Made by a program: the position numbers and the translations under genes. A stretch of DNA of 46,499 nt from an uncultured Bacteroidales bacterium (GTDB lineage: Bacteria; Bacteroidota; Bacteroidia; Bacteroidales; UBA932), in the NCBI GenBank assembly GCA_900320185.1, contig ONRD01000023.1:1-46499 (forward strand). The letters run 5' to 3'. Below the pieces are notes generated by a model. The model ran no database searches. It was not told the origin of the DNA and saw only the letters and a list, made by a program, of their open reading frames with translations. Of the stretch, positions 1 to 8,319 are shown one piece after another; within the stretch, counting starts at the first letter, position 1, and each line of letters starts with the position of its first letter.

Positions 1-446
1 CAGACATACAGGACGGAGAGCCGCTCCGGACCGTGGACCGGAGACATATCCGCATCCCGCTCCATCACCGCCCAGCAGGCCCCGTGCTCCGGACCGCCGC
101 CTCCGAGGAAGGTGTCCCAGTACCCGCCACTCCGGGCGTTTCCCGAGGGCGGACACATCTCAAGGGACCATCCTTCCGGGATGTATTCGGAGGGCGCCAA
201 GAGGTGATACCCAAGCAGATGGTACCCGTGCATCGTACGCGTGTCCGTGAGGAACTCCTCCACAGACATGTCGAAGTCGCAGTACACGAAGCTCGACACC
301 CCGAGACGTCGCCAGGAGGTGTTGCAAAGCCGGATGGGCCGTCCGTCGGTACGGCTGGCCGGGTAGTAGAGAGAATCCTTCAGGAGGTCGTCCATGGGGA
401 CGGGACCATCCTGGATCATCGCGGTGGTAAGTTCGTTCAGTCTCAT
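1..446 (-). CDS. Hypothetical protein, 3' end beyond the window
   Basis: An open frame reads leftward from an ATG at 446-444 without a stop to the window edge, giving at least 148 residues beginning MRLNELTTAMIQDGP. The composition is that of an ordinary soluble protein, with Tyr, Phe and Trp scattered through, and the wobble positions are GC-rich like those of the neighbouring genes. I do not recognise the family. It lies 87 nt downstream of the caspase-like gene on the same strand. An AGGTATATATGG element sits only 5 nt before the ATG, so the transcript may be almost leaderless; alternatively Met10 is the true start. The competing ORFs on the other strand and in another frame here have shadow-like Arg/His/Pro-rich translations. 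Confidence 0.6.
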   Translation of the reverse strand, partial: MRLNELTTAMIQDGPVPMDDLLKDSLYYPASRTDGRPIRLCNTSWRRLGVSSFVYCDFDMSVEEFLTDTRTMHGYHLLGYHLLAPSEYIPEGWSLEMCPPSGNARSGGYWDTFLGGGGPEHGACWAVMERDADMSPVHGPERLSVLYV

Positions 447-451
447 AGCAT

Positions 452-463
452 CCATATATACCT
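452..463 (-). promoter_or_regulatory. GGTATATA element upstream of the partial gene
   Basis: On the minus strand the sequence is AGGTATATATGG, 5 nt before the ATG at 446. It belongs to the island family of GG(A)GTATATA elements. As a -10/-7-like box it would start transcription at or near the ATG. Confidence 0.35.
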
Positions 464-533
464 GAACGGGAGGCGACTCTTACGACTCCCGCCGACAAAA
501 TGACAGATTATCTGAGATGGAGGTACCCGCCCC

Positions 534-1109
534 TCACCACAGTTCCCACATGCTGGCCTCGGGGAGTTCCTCCTCCCCGGTCGGTCGCCAAGTCAGACGG
601 TCGTAGTTGAACCGCGTCAGGTCGCTGTCGCGGTGCCTCGGGTCCATCAGCTCCGCAGCCGCCTCCCCGAGGGACTTCCCCGCCCGAAGCAACTCGCCGA
701 AACGCCCGGCGAAGTCCCACGCCTTCCCGTCTATCTCTTCCGCATCGGCCTTCACCCCGTTCATCCACGCCTCGGGCTCCTCCGAGATGAACATCCCGCT
801 GAAGAACCCCTTCAGCCCGTGTTTGTAGGCGAAGCTTGACGCATAGCACCATATTCCGACAAGGTTCTGACGGTCTTGGAGCAACTCCGCATCGGAGTCC
901 TTTAGGATCAGGCCGTAGCGCAGGTCGTAGAGGCCGTCCGGGCTTCCGTGCCCGAGAAGGAGGACGGGCTCATCCTTCGGAGCAGCAGCTATGGCCGCGA
1001 GGATTTCGTCACGCTGCAGATATGAGTCAAAGAGGGTCACGTCTTCAATCCCCTCGTAGATGAGGGAGAGCATCTTCGTGCTCGGGTCGCTGGGGTGTAC
1101 TACAATCAT
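534..1109 (-). CDS. Predicted caspase-like (clan CD) cysteine peptidase
   Basis: This 191-aa protein has the two-part signature of clan CD (caspase/CHAT/gingipain-like) peptidases. A hydrophobic strand runs into His-Gly (PVLLLGHGSPDG, His54), and about 30 residues later a second hydrophobic strand ends in Cys (NLVGIWCYASS, Cys88). The following segment (KHGLKGFFSGMFISEEPEA) resembles the loop and strand after the catalytic Cys in such folds. No signal peptide or membrane segment is visible, so it should be cytoplasmic. It lies 69 nt downstream of the sigma-factor gene in a leftward run with the helicase. The catalytic assignment comes from motif spacing only. A non-peptidase Rossmann-like protein is the main alternative. 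Confidence 0.55.
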   Translation of the reverse strand: MIVVHPSDPSTKMLSLIYEGIEDVTLFDSYLQRDEILAAIAAAPKDEPVLLLGHGSPDGLYDLRYGLILKDSDAELLQDRQNLVGIWCYASSFAYKHGLKGFFSGMFISEEPEAWMNGVKADAEEIDGKAWDFAGRFGELLRAGKSLGEAAAELMDPRHRDSDLTRFNYDRLTWRPTGEEELPEASMWELW

Positions 1110-1130
1110 CTTTATCCATTTGCTTTGTAA

Positions 1131-1141
1131 CTATCTACTGC
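1131..1141 (-). promoter_or_regulatory. Weak island-type element before the caspase-like gene
   Basis: The minus strand reads GCAGTAGATAG about 22 nt before the ATG at 1109. It is an imperfect match to the island GG(A)GTATATA element, in the expected position. Confidence 0.2.
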
Positions 1142-1178
1142 ACATTCCGGCAATCCTTTCACCCCCAACACAAAAAAT

Positions 1179-1892
1179 CTATTCTTGCAGAAGTATGGAC
1201 ACCAGCCCTTCGGCCATCCTGTCCACGTCAAGAGAGGGAACGATCGGATTGGGCAGGATGAATCGCTGCACTTCGGAAGATATGGAGATATTCTTTGCGA
1301 AGACGGTGTTGTTCAGTTCATAGCAGTACCGCAGATACTCGTTCCTGGTCATCTCCATCAGCTTCGGAAGACGCTTGAAGATATGGTGGCGCCGCACGCT
1401 CACGTAATTCTCGGAGATATGCAGCGCTTCCGCTGAACGGGCCACGTAACTGGACCTGTCCTCCAGATAGTAGTTCAGGATGACCTGGTCGCTGGGAGAC
1501 AATTTACCGATTGCAGCCCTCAAACGCGGGATGAGCTTTTCCCGCGCCTCGGGAGAATCATCCTCGACATAAGCGCGGACCGCCGTCTTGAAATCGTCGA
1601 TATCCTGCTGCACCGCCGCCCTTTTCGTCTCCCTGGTCATCTCGTCCACGATCTCGTTATGGACAAGGGTGGAGAGGTAGGTCGTTATTTTCGCACCCCT
1701 GTTCGAGTCATAATGGGCGAAAGCCTTTTCCAGGGAGGAGAGCACGGCCGCATCCTTCACATATTCCAGGTCCACCCGTTTGTCGGGCATACCGTTCTTC
1801 TTGACCAGCCGCTGCAGATGGACTTCCGCATAGGTCCTGGCAGAGTCATAGTAGAGTTCGCAGAACCCGTTCCAATTCAAGTCATTCATCAT
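1179..1892 (-). CDS. Sigma-70-family RNA polymerase sigma factor, helicase-coupled
   Basis: The 237-aa protein has a sigma region 2 at about residues 5-85, with an ECF-like block (AHYDSNRGAKITTYLSTLVH, then NEIVDEMTRETKR). A region-4 helix-turn-helix lies around residues 125-180 (LSPSDQVILNYY, ALHISENYVSVRRHH). A C-terminal extension of about 55 residues follows region 4 and may be regulatory. The start is ATG at 1892 or 1889. Either overlaps the helicase stop TGA at 1884-1882, so the two proteins are probably translationally coupled. A frame-open extension upstream lies inside the helicase gene and is discounted. It could direct transcription from the TATATA-type promoters of the island, but no target is proven. 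Confidence 0.85.
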   Translation of the reverse strand: MMNDLNWNGFCELYYDSARTYAEVHLQRLVKKNGMPDKRVDLEYVKDAAVLSSLEKAFAHYDSNRGAKITTYLSTLVHNEIVDEMTRETKRAAVQQDIDDFKTAVRAYVEDDSPEAREKLIPRLRAAIGKLSPSDQVILNYYLEDRSSYVARSAEALHISENYVSVRRHHIFKRLPKLMEMTRNEYLRYCYELNNTVFAKNISISSEVQRFILPNPIVPSLDVDRMAEGLVSILLQE

Positions 1893-4800
1893 ATCGGTCG
1901 AGTATCCAGTTTCTTCTGATGGTCCATCCAAGGCCTTCCAGGACCTGAGGACGGATAATCTCCCTGTCACGGGCGGATTCTGCGGACGCATAGCCAGGGC
2001 CATCCAGCAGGATTCCGTACAGGTAGCTGCCCGGATGGGAAGGGTCCACGACACCCACGTCCACCCGGAAATCGGAGGAACCGATGCCGGTATGGACAAT
2101 GTGGCCGTCCGCCCGCAGCTCCGCAGCGATCTTTTCCGCAAAGGGGTCCGCCACTGTACGGGAGGAGGCTGCGCCGTCCAGCGTTTCCCGCCCGTCCCGA
2201 GCATACTTCAGGAAAGCTTTCAGGTCACTGACACCGCGCGGAATGAATCCGTCTCCGGATATCTGCTCGGGAGCCAGGGACGAAAAGACCGTCATCTCCC
2301 GACGCGCCCGGGAGACGGCGACATTCAGCCTGCGCCATCCGCCGTCCTGGTTCAACGGGCCGAAATTCAGCGAGACACGTCCCTTGCGGTCCACCCCATA
2401 TCCGATGGAGAAGAGGATGACATCCCGCTCGTCGCCCTGGACGTTCTCCAGGCTCTTCACGAACAAGGGCTCCGCCTGCCGGGCCGCAATCCGCGACAAG
2501 GGCTTGTTCTTCAGGAACATCTCCTCCAACTTCTTGTCGATGAGATTCTTCTGGCTGACATTGAATGTCACGATTCCGATGCTTCTGGCGGACTCCTGCG
2601 GATCGGAGAGTCGGCGTTTGACATCCTGCACGACGGCATCCGCCTCCGCCTCGTTGGTCCGTGTCCGCCCCCTGTCGTAAGTGCCGTTGACGGCCACGAA
2701 ACGGACCCGTGTCGTCAAGTCGTCATTGGAGGGGAAAGTCAAAAGGGAGTTATCGTAATAATTCGCATTGCTGAAGGCGATCAGGCTCTCGTGCCGGCTG
2801 CGGTAGTGCCATTTCAGATGCACCGAAGGCAGGGATAGGGCGATGCATTCGTCAAGAATACTCTCCAGATCCTCCTTCTCGGCATTCTCCTCGTCAAACA
2901 CCCCCGTTTCAAAGAACGATGTCGGCGGAAGCTGCTTGGGGTCACCCACGACGATGAGGGACTTTCCCCGGGCGATGGAAGCCACCGCTTCGCTGGTGGG
3001 AAGCTGGGAGGCCTCGTCGAAGATGACCAGGTCGAACTGACCGCCGACCGGCCGGAGATATTGCGACACGGAGAGCGGGCTCATCAGCATGCAAGGGCAC
3101 AGGCGCGGGAGCAGGTTCGGGATCCTGTCGAAAAGGTTCCGGAGGGACACCCCGCGGGAATTGTTCCGGATCGCCTTCTTGAGAACCGTCATCTCCGGTC
3201 CCTTGGAAAGGGTGTCCTCCGGTCCGGGCAGGCGGGACGCCACCCTGGCGACAAGTTCCTGGCGAGACGTCTCGCGGAAAGCGGTGTCATCCTCGCGGAA
3301 CTTCCTGACAAATGACTCGAACAGCTCTCCGCAGAAGATGCCGAGTCCCTTTTCCCGGTCAAGGATATAGGAGGCATATGACCGGTAAAAACTTTTGACG
3401 AAGAAGTCCTTGAGACCCTCCGGGCAGATGTGTCCCGATTCGAACTCCTCCACGACCAGGCTCAGCCCCAGGCCGCACATGCGCGCTTTCTGCCGGGCAT
3501 AGATTGCGTACATCTTCATCACGGAAAGATTCGTCTGCCAACGGGAGACCTTTTCGCGAAGAAGGGTCATGGCCTCTCTGGAAAGCCGGACGCCGACCGG
3601 CCGGCCGAGCTCCCGCTCCAGTTTCCGGGCCTCCCACCAGAAAGGGAGGAGTCCGGACTTCCCCAGGACCGTGGAGAACCGTTCCGAAAGCCGCTCGCGG
3701 AGTTCCGGACTGTATTCCACGACCGGCAGGTCGAACAACGGACAGTCGGCACGGACTCCGGAGTGCCGGATCGCCGTCACGTAATCCTCCAGGGCAGAAC
3801 GTATATCCCGGAAACCGCCCGCATCCAGCGAAGCAAGGATGGAGGAAGGGAGGCGTCGCACCGGCATATCCTCCGGCAGATGGAGATAACCGGATACGCA
3901 ATCATAGAGTGAGAAAACGGCAGGATAGACCCGGTTGACCGCTTCCGCATGGAAATCCAGCCTGCTCTTCTCCGCATCCATCCGCGTCGCATCGGCAGCG
4001 AAACAAGGCGGAGCCGACTTCGGGGAGAGATTGATGACATGGTCCAGTTTCGACAGGACAACGGACTTCCGAGCCTTGTTGGAATGCAGTTCCAGACAGA
4101 ACGGGTCAAGGCCGATATCTTCCAGCCGCTTCTGGACAACCTCCAGGGCAGCTTTTTTCTCCGAGACGAAGAGAACCCGTTTCCCGGCGTACAGGGCGTT
4201 GGCGATGATGTTGGTGATCGTCTGGCTCTTTCCGGTTCCGGGAGGGCCGTGCATCACGAAACTGCGCCCGGCCACGGCGTCGCGGATGGCGCGCAACTGG
4301 GACGAATCGGCGCTGATCGGCTGGAGAATCTCAGCAGAAGGGCACAGTTCGTCGACACGTCCTTCCGGTGGAACGATATCCTGGACCTTGAGCCGTCCGT
4401 CCATCAGGCTGGAAACGGCCGGATGCGCGTCCAGCATGCCGCGGTGGACATGGATATCATTCCAGATGATGAACTTGTTGAACGTGAAGTTTCCCAGGAA
4501 CACCAGCTGCTCCACATCCCAGCCTTTCTTGTCCATCACCGCGCGCCGGATCGTACCCATCACTTTTGTCACGGCAACGTGCCCGTCTTTCTCGGGGAGC
4601 GTGTCCAGTCCGGGAATGGCGAGTCCGTGCTGCTGGCGGAGCATTTCAAGCAGTGTCAGGTTGGCGGTAATGTCCTCTCCCGTCCACTTGATACTCCACG
4701 TCGCCTTGGTGATCTCCACGGGAATTAGGAGAATCGGGGCGAAATGCGGCGTTGTACCGTCTTCGTCCATCCATTTCAGTGCACCGACGGACAGATACAG

Positions 4801-6270
4801 CGTATTGGCGCCGTTCTCTTCCAGGTAATGCCGGGCCTCCTTCCGGATGGCGTCCAGCTTGAACACCGTATTTTCCTCCGGTACAAAGGAGTGAAACCGC
4901 CGGTCCTTCATTTCCTTATAGGCAAATACGGACATCGGATCCTCCGGACCCGTTTCCTGGAACAATCCGTTCTGCCGGCATTTTCCGGTCCAGCCCTGCG
5001 GGGCACCGAAAATATGGAAACCGATGCCGTCCTCCAGCATCGAAACGGCGTCTTCCATCCCGGAGCCGATCAATTGGAGGACGCCTTTGTTCGCATGAAG
5101 GTTGATCAGGTTGTTCCGAAGGGTCAGGTCCAGGAGCTTCCGCTCCCAGATCGTATGCTTGTCCACCTTGGCCGGGCGGTCGATGTCGATCTCCTCCGGT
5201 CCGCCGAGCGGCAGCGGCCTGTCATGCTTCCAGACCGTTTCTTCGTCGATGACATAACCGTCCTTGGTCAGGATGCGCTGCGGCAGGGGCAGGATACCCA
5301 GGTTCCTGGCCGAACGGATATCGATGAACAGCAGAAAACTGTCCATATCCGACAAGGTCCCGTTTGCGGTCGAGACGGCCGTGTCGAAACTGAATCCGTT
5401 CCCTTTCAGGAAACCTGTCGTCTCGACGAGGACCAGTTCGTCGATACCTGCCGCCCCGCTCTTGCGCAACAGGGCCGGGTCGTCATTCACGGGATAAGGG
5501 GACGACTTCTCCACCAACCAAGCGCCGGAATAAGCATGTCCGTCATGCAGGACGACAAGCGGCCGAAGCCCCACGGCTTCCAGGCAGCCGGCATACAGAA
5601 GGGCGGCGTCCAGGCAGGTCGCCAGCCTTCCGGACAGGATGTCCTCCGGAAGACGGACCCGCTGTCCCCGGTCGGCAAAGGAAGCTGGCGGATTGGCATA
5701 GGTCAATCCCTCGCCGGCAATGGCATCGTAGACAGCCGCCATCATCAGCTTGGAGCGGTTGGGGTCGCCGGACTGGTAGCCGTCCAATGCGGGGCTACCT
5801 GTCCATGCCCCGAGTATTTCCGAGGCGCGTTGGAGGGTGGGACGGATGGCAGGATGATTCGGAACCACGAATGAGGCCAACAGTTCGGGAGATTCGTTCA
5901 CCCCTTCCCAGAAATCATAGGGCAGAAGGGTGACCGGATACTCCTCCTTCATAAGGCAGGTCCCGACCGATTCGCAGGAGACGGTCATCTTCCCTTCCAT
6001 CCTTTCCGTAAGGTTGGCCAGGAAAGAAGCAGAGGGAAGAATCCGGATGTTATCCAGCACCGTCTTCCCCTTGGGAATCTCGCTGAGATGCGATTCGTAT
6101 CCGGTCGAGAAAGGAGGGTCGAAACGGATGGAAAAAGGGATATCTGTCAGTGGTTCCTTTTCCGTGTTCTTCAGGATGACGGAACGTACCGCCGGTATGC
6201 CGTTCTGCATACGGACGTAGCTGAAGGTCCTGGAATAGTCGGTTTGGATGGTCATGGTCTGGAAAATCAT
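1882..6270 (-). CDS. DUF4011-type SF1 helicase with transglutaminase-like and Vsr-like endonuclease domains
   Basis: The 1462-aa protein is multidomain. An N-terminal beta-rich region is followed by a transglutaminase-like segment (ATCLDAALLYAG, Cys about 217; GHAYSGAW, His about 245). A DUF4011-like region covers about 370-560. A superfamily-1 Upf1-like helicase follows, with Walker A HGPPGTGKS near 680, Walker B VIFDEASQLP near 1083, motif V VQGDERDVILFS and motif VI LNVAVSRARRE. The C-terminus is a PD-(D/E)XK/Vsr-like nuclease domain (FRVDVGVVDP, LYGILLDGPGY, ARDREIIRPQVL). Helicases of this plan are often found in defence islands and act on nucleic acid. The gene overlaps the sigma-factor gene downstream. 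ATG 6270 has an island GGTATATA element 18 nt upstream; Met6 is an alternative start. Confidence 0.88.
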   Translation of the reverse strand: MIFQTMTIQTDYSRTFSYVRMQNGIPAVRSVILKNTEKEPLTDIPFSIRFDPPFSTGYESHLSEIPKGKTVLDNIRILPSASFLANLTERMEGKMTVSCESVGTCLMKEEYPVTLLPYDFWEGVNESPELLASFVVPNHPAIRPTLQRASEILGAWTGSPALDGYQSGDPNRSKLMMAAVYDAIAGEGLTYANPPASFADRGQRVRLPEDILSGRLATCLDAALLYAGCLEAVGLRPLVVLHDGHAYSGAWLVEKSSPYPVNDDPALLRKSGAAGIDELVLVETTGFLKGNGFSFDTAVSTANGTLSDMDSFLLFIDIRSARNLGILPLPQRILTKDGYVIDEETVWKHDRPLPLGGPEEIDIDRPAKVDKHTIWERKLLDLTLRNNLINLHANKGVLQLIGSGMEDAVSMLEDGIGFHIFGAPQGWTGKCRQNGLFQETGPEDPMSVFAYKEMKDRRFHSFVPEENTVFKLDAIRKEARHYLEENGANTLYLSVGALKWMDEDGTTPHFAPILLIPVEITKATWSIKWTGEDITANLTLLEMLRQQHGLAIPGLDTLPEKDGHVAVTKVMGTIRRAVMDKKGWDVEQLVFLGNFTFNKFIIWNDIHVHRGMLDAHPAVSSLMDGRLKVQDIVPPEGRVDELCPSAEILQPISADSSQLRAIRDAVAGRSFVMHGPPGTGKSQTITNIIANALYAGKRVLFVSEKKAALEVVQKRLEDIGLDPFCLELHSNKARKSVVLSKLDHVINLSPKSAPPCFAADATRMDAEKSRLDFHAEAVNRVYPAVFSLYDCVSGYLHLPEDMPVRRLPSSILASLDAGGFRDIRSALEDYVTAIRHSGVRADCPLFDLPVVEYSPELRERLSERFSTVLGKSGLLPFWWEARKLERELGRPVGVRLSREAMTLLREKVSRWQTNLSVMKMYAIYARQKARMCGLGLSLVVEEFESGHICPEGLKDFFVKSFYRSYASYILDREKGLGIFCGELFESFVRKFREDDTAFRETSRQELVARVASRLPGPEDTLSKGPEMTVLKKAIRNNSRGVSLRNLFDRIPNLLPRLCPCMLMSPLSVSQYLRPVGGQFDLVIFDEASQLPTSEAVASIARGKSLIVVGDPKQLPPTSFFETGVFDEENAEKEDLESILDECIALSLPSVHLKWHYRSRHESLIAFSNANYYDNSLLTFPSNDDLTTRVRFVAVNGTYDRGRTRTNEAEADAVVQDVKRRLSDPQESARSIGIVTFNVSQKNLIDKKLEEMFLKNKPLSRIAARQAEPLFVKSLENVQGDERDVILFSIGYGVDRKGRVSLNFGPLNQDGGWRRLNVAVSRARREMTVFSSLAPEQISGDGFIPRGVSDLKAFLKYARDGRETLDGAASSRTVADPFAEKIAAELRADGHIVHTGIGSSDFRVDVGVVDPSHPGSYLYGILLDGPGYASAESARDREIIRPQVLEGLGWTIRRNWILDRYDE

Positions 6271-6288
6271 TTTGCCGTATTCACCGAA

Positions 6289-6296
6289 TATATACC
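6289..6296 (-). promoter_or_regulatory. GGTATATA promoter-like element of the helicase-sigma operon
   Basis: The minus strand reads ACGGGGTATATATTC, ending about 18 nt before the helicase ATG, in the 109-nt gap after the aspartic peptidase gene. It is one of the clearest copies of the island element and probably serves the helicase, sigma-factor and caspase-like genes. Confidence 0.45.
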
Positions 6297-6379
6297 CCGT
6301 TTTCCTGAAATCTTAAACCCGAACGGAAACAAATATAGGCATTTCGGCCGACAAATGACCCTTTTCGGTTCCGATAAGA

Positions 6380-7057
6380 CTACTTGTCAACCCACACTCC
6401 CCCTTCCGCGATGAGAAGCGGCCGCTGCAGGAGCAGTTCTATCCCGACGACTCCGTCCACTCCGAGAAGCCCCAGCACCGAACCCATCATCTGAGGGAGG
6501 TGTCCAGCGCGCATCGTGAACGATAATCCCGCGAAGGAAGCCGGGAACTCGAAGAGCGGGGTCTCGAAGACATCACCGGGGACGAAGGGGTTGAAGTCCT
6601 CCACCGTCCCGACGGAAGGGAGGCCCTCCGTGAGGGATTCGGACACATACGAAGTCGGAGCGCCCGTATCGATGATGACGCTCGCCACCCGTCCACGGAT
6701 CTCCATCTCCAGCGACATGTATCCCATCCCGAGGCGCGAAGGAACGCGGGTCATCCCGTCCGTCGGGCAGCCGAATACAACCCGGCCGCCGGGGACGTCC
6801 ACGAGAAGTCCGCCCTCTCCGATGATGTCCATCCCGACGAGCCCGTCAACCGTCTCCCCCACCTTGTCGGTGATATAGGCGGAGTCGACGCCCATTAGGG
6901 TTGTTGGCACTTCGAAGGATTCACCTCCAACGGAGATGACCCCGTCGCAGTGGAAACTGAGGGGACTGCCCGTATCGATGAGCAGCGTAGTGTCGCGTTC
7001 GTCGCGGATGAGGATGTGACCGCGGACGATTCGGATGGGGTATTTTGTCTTGTTCAT
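6380..7057 (-). CDS. Two-lobed retropepsin/pepsin-like aspartic peptidase
   Basis: The 225-aa protein contains two consecutive aspartic-peptidase lobes. Lobe 1 has TLLIDTGSPLSF (Asp28) and the hydrophobic-Gly psi-loop motif DGLVGMDII (71-79). Lobe 2 has VIIDTGAPTSYV (Asp130) and DGVVGIELL (201-209). Each lobe is about 110 residues, the size of a retropepsin monomer, so one chain could make a complete two-Asp active site as pepsin does. There is no signal peptide, so it should act in the cytoplasm. It starts 13 nt after the stop of the HAD/ADP-ribosylglycohydrolase gene. GGTATATAC fills most of that gap. The substrate is unknown; a role processing a partner protein is inference. Confidence 0.75.
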   Translation of the reverse strand: MNKTKYPIRIVRGHILIRDERDTTLLIDTGSPLSFHCDGVISVGGESFEVPTTLMGVDSAYITDKVGETVDGLVGMDIIGEGGLLVDVPGGRVVFGCPTDGMTRVPSRLGMGYMSLEMEIRGRVASVIIDTGAPTSYVSESLTEGLPSVGTVEDFNPFVPGDVFETPLFEFPASFAGLSFTMRAGHLPQMMGSVLGLLGVDGVVGIELLLQRPLLIAEGGVWVDK

Positions 7058-7061
7058 GTCC

Positions 7062-7070
7062 GTATATACC
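7062..7070 (-). promoter_or_regulatory. GGTATATAC element in a 13-nt intergenic gap
   Basis: The entire gap between two leftward genes is GGTATATACGGAC, followed by the ATG at 7057. If it is a promoter, the resulting message would be nearly leaderless. Confidence 0.35.
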
Positions 7071-8300
7071 TCAGCTGCGGCAAAATCTTTCCTGGAAATC
7101 GACGAGGATGGCCTTGAGGTCCGGCTTCAGCATCCCGAAGACCCTGTCAGCCCACTCTCGCGGAATATCCATCCCCGGGGTCGCGGCGGCGAGGCCGCCC
7201 GCGATGGCCGCGATGGTGTCCGCGTCCGTTGCGAGGGACACGGCGTTACGGACCGTCTCCTCGTAGCTGTCCGACTGGAGCCAGCAGCAGAAGGCCTGCG
7301 GGATGGACACGTCGCAGTTGTAGCTGTGGTCTGCCGTGAGGCGGATATACTCCACGCTTGGGCTGAAATCATAGCCGAGGTTCTCCTCAACCCAGCGGCC
7401 GACCACCTCCTTGGGATGGCCGGTTCGCGCGAGGTAGATCGCGGCGGCGACAGCCTGCGCGCCGCGGATTCCCTCGTCGGAGTCGTGGCTCACCTCGGCG
7501 GTCTGCCGGGCGAGATCCAAGGCCTCCTCCAAGGACTGCGCAGCCCACCCACAAGCACCCACACGCATCGCGCTGCCGTTGGTGTTGCCCCCATACGGGC
7601 TGTGCTCCCGGGAGCGCAGCCACGCCTTGAAGCGGTGGCTGTACCCCGCACGGGGATAGCTGTTGCACAGCTGGACCATGCTGCGGATGAGCGCCTCCCG
7701 CGTGCGGTCCCCGAGGAGCCAGCGGGCGATGGCGAGGGAACCCACGCTGTCGTCGGTCGGCTTGGAACGCGGCGGGAACAGCGGGAAGTTGAAGTCAGTC
7801 GTACGGTTGTGCTCGAAGGTCGACCCCACGACGTCCCCGACGACGACGCCCATCAGGCCCCTCACCGGGGCTTCGATGCCGGTGAAGTCACGCGGAGGCT
7901 CCGAGGTCGGGTTCTCCCCGAGGAGGTCCGCCAGACCGTCCATCCCGTCCGGGTCCCAGTACACCGTGTCGATGCCGGCCATGAAGGCGGGCCGCCGCTC
8001 GGTCGGGCTGTCCACGACGCAGACCATCTCATTAGGCTCGAGGCCCAGTTTCGCCGCTGCCACGAACATCATGTCCGGGGCGGGCTTGCGGTACTTCCCG
8101 AAGCGGTTCAGGTCGAAGCCGCCGACCACGACGTCTACGGAGAGGCCCTCGCGGGCAAGGATTTCGTATACATCCGTCCGGCTGTGGTTCGACACGACGG
8201 CCGTGCGGATCCGGCGCTCCCGGACCGCCTCCGCCAGACGGCCGCGCAGAGCGCAAACCGTTACGGAGTTGAAGATGATTCCCCTGTATTTCTTACTCAT
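7071..8300 (-). CDS. Degenerate HAD-like domain fused to ADP-ribosylglycohydrolase (DraG family)
   Basis: The 409-aa protein has a HAD-like N-terminus (about 1-125). It carries motif II TAVVSNHSR, motif III Lys YRKPAPDMMF and motif IV CVVDSPTER. Motif I reads IIFNSVTV, so the nucleophilic Asp is replaced by Asn and the cap is missing; this half should not be a normal phosphatase. Residues 145-409 form an ADP-ribosylglycohydrolase with the expected metal and ribose motifs: GVVVGDVVGSTFE, PTDDSVG, GGNTNGSAMR, HDSDEGIRGA and ATDADTIAAIAGG. That domain looks competent to remove ADP-ribose from protein, nucleic acid or small molecules. It lies between the HD gene (19 nt upstream) and the aspartic peptidase. 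ATG 8300 is the first in-frame start after the HD gene. Confidence 0.85.
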   Translation of the reverse strand: MSKKYRGIIFNSVTVCALRGRLAEAVRERRIRTAVVSNHSRTDVYEILAREGLSVDVVVGGFDLNRFGKYRKPAPDMMFVAAAKLGLEPNEMVCVVDSPTERRPAFMAGIDTVYWDPDGMDGLADLLGENPTSEPPRDFTGIEAPVRGLMGVVVGDVVGSTFEHNRTTDFNFPLFPPRSKPTDDSVGSLAIARWLLGDRTREALIRSMVQLCNSYPRAGYSHRFKAWLRSREHSPYGGNTNGSAMRVGACGWAAQSLEEALDLARQTAEVSHDSDEGIRGAQAVAAAIYLARTGHPKEVVGRWVEENLGYDFSPSVEYIRLTADHSYNCDVSIPQAFCCWLQSDSYEETVRNAVSLATDADTIAAIAGGLAAATPGMDIPREWADRVFGMLKPDLKAILVDFQERFCRS

Positions 8301-8319
8301 AGTCAATTGTTTGTCAAGT

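Noticed and set aside
33-503. A 156-codon plus-strand frame at the left edge, and the 112-codon minus-strand frame at 160-498
   Set aside because: Both are Arg/His/Pro-rich shadow translations. The minus-strand frame from 446 has normal protein composition and a promoter element.
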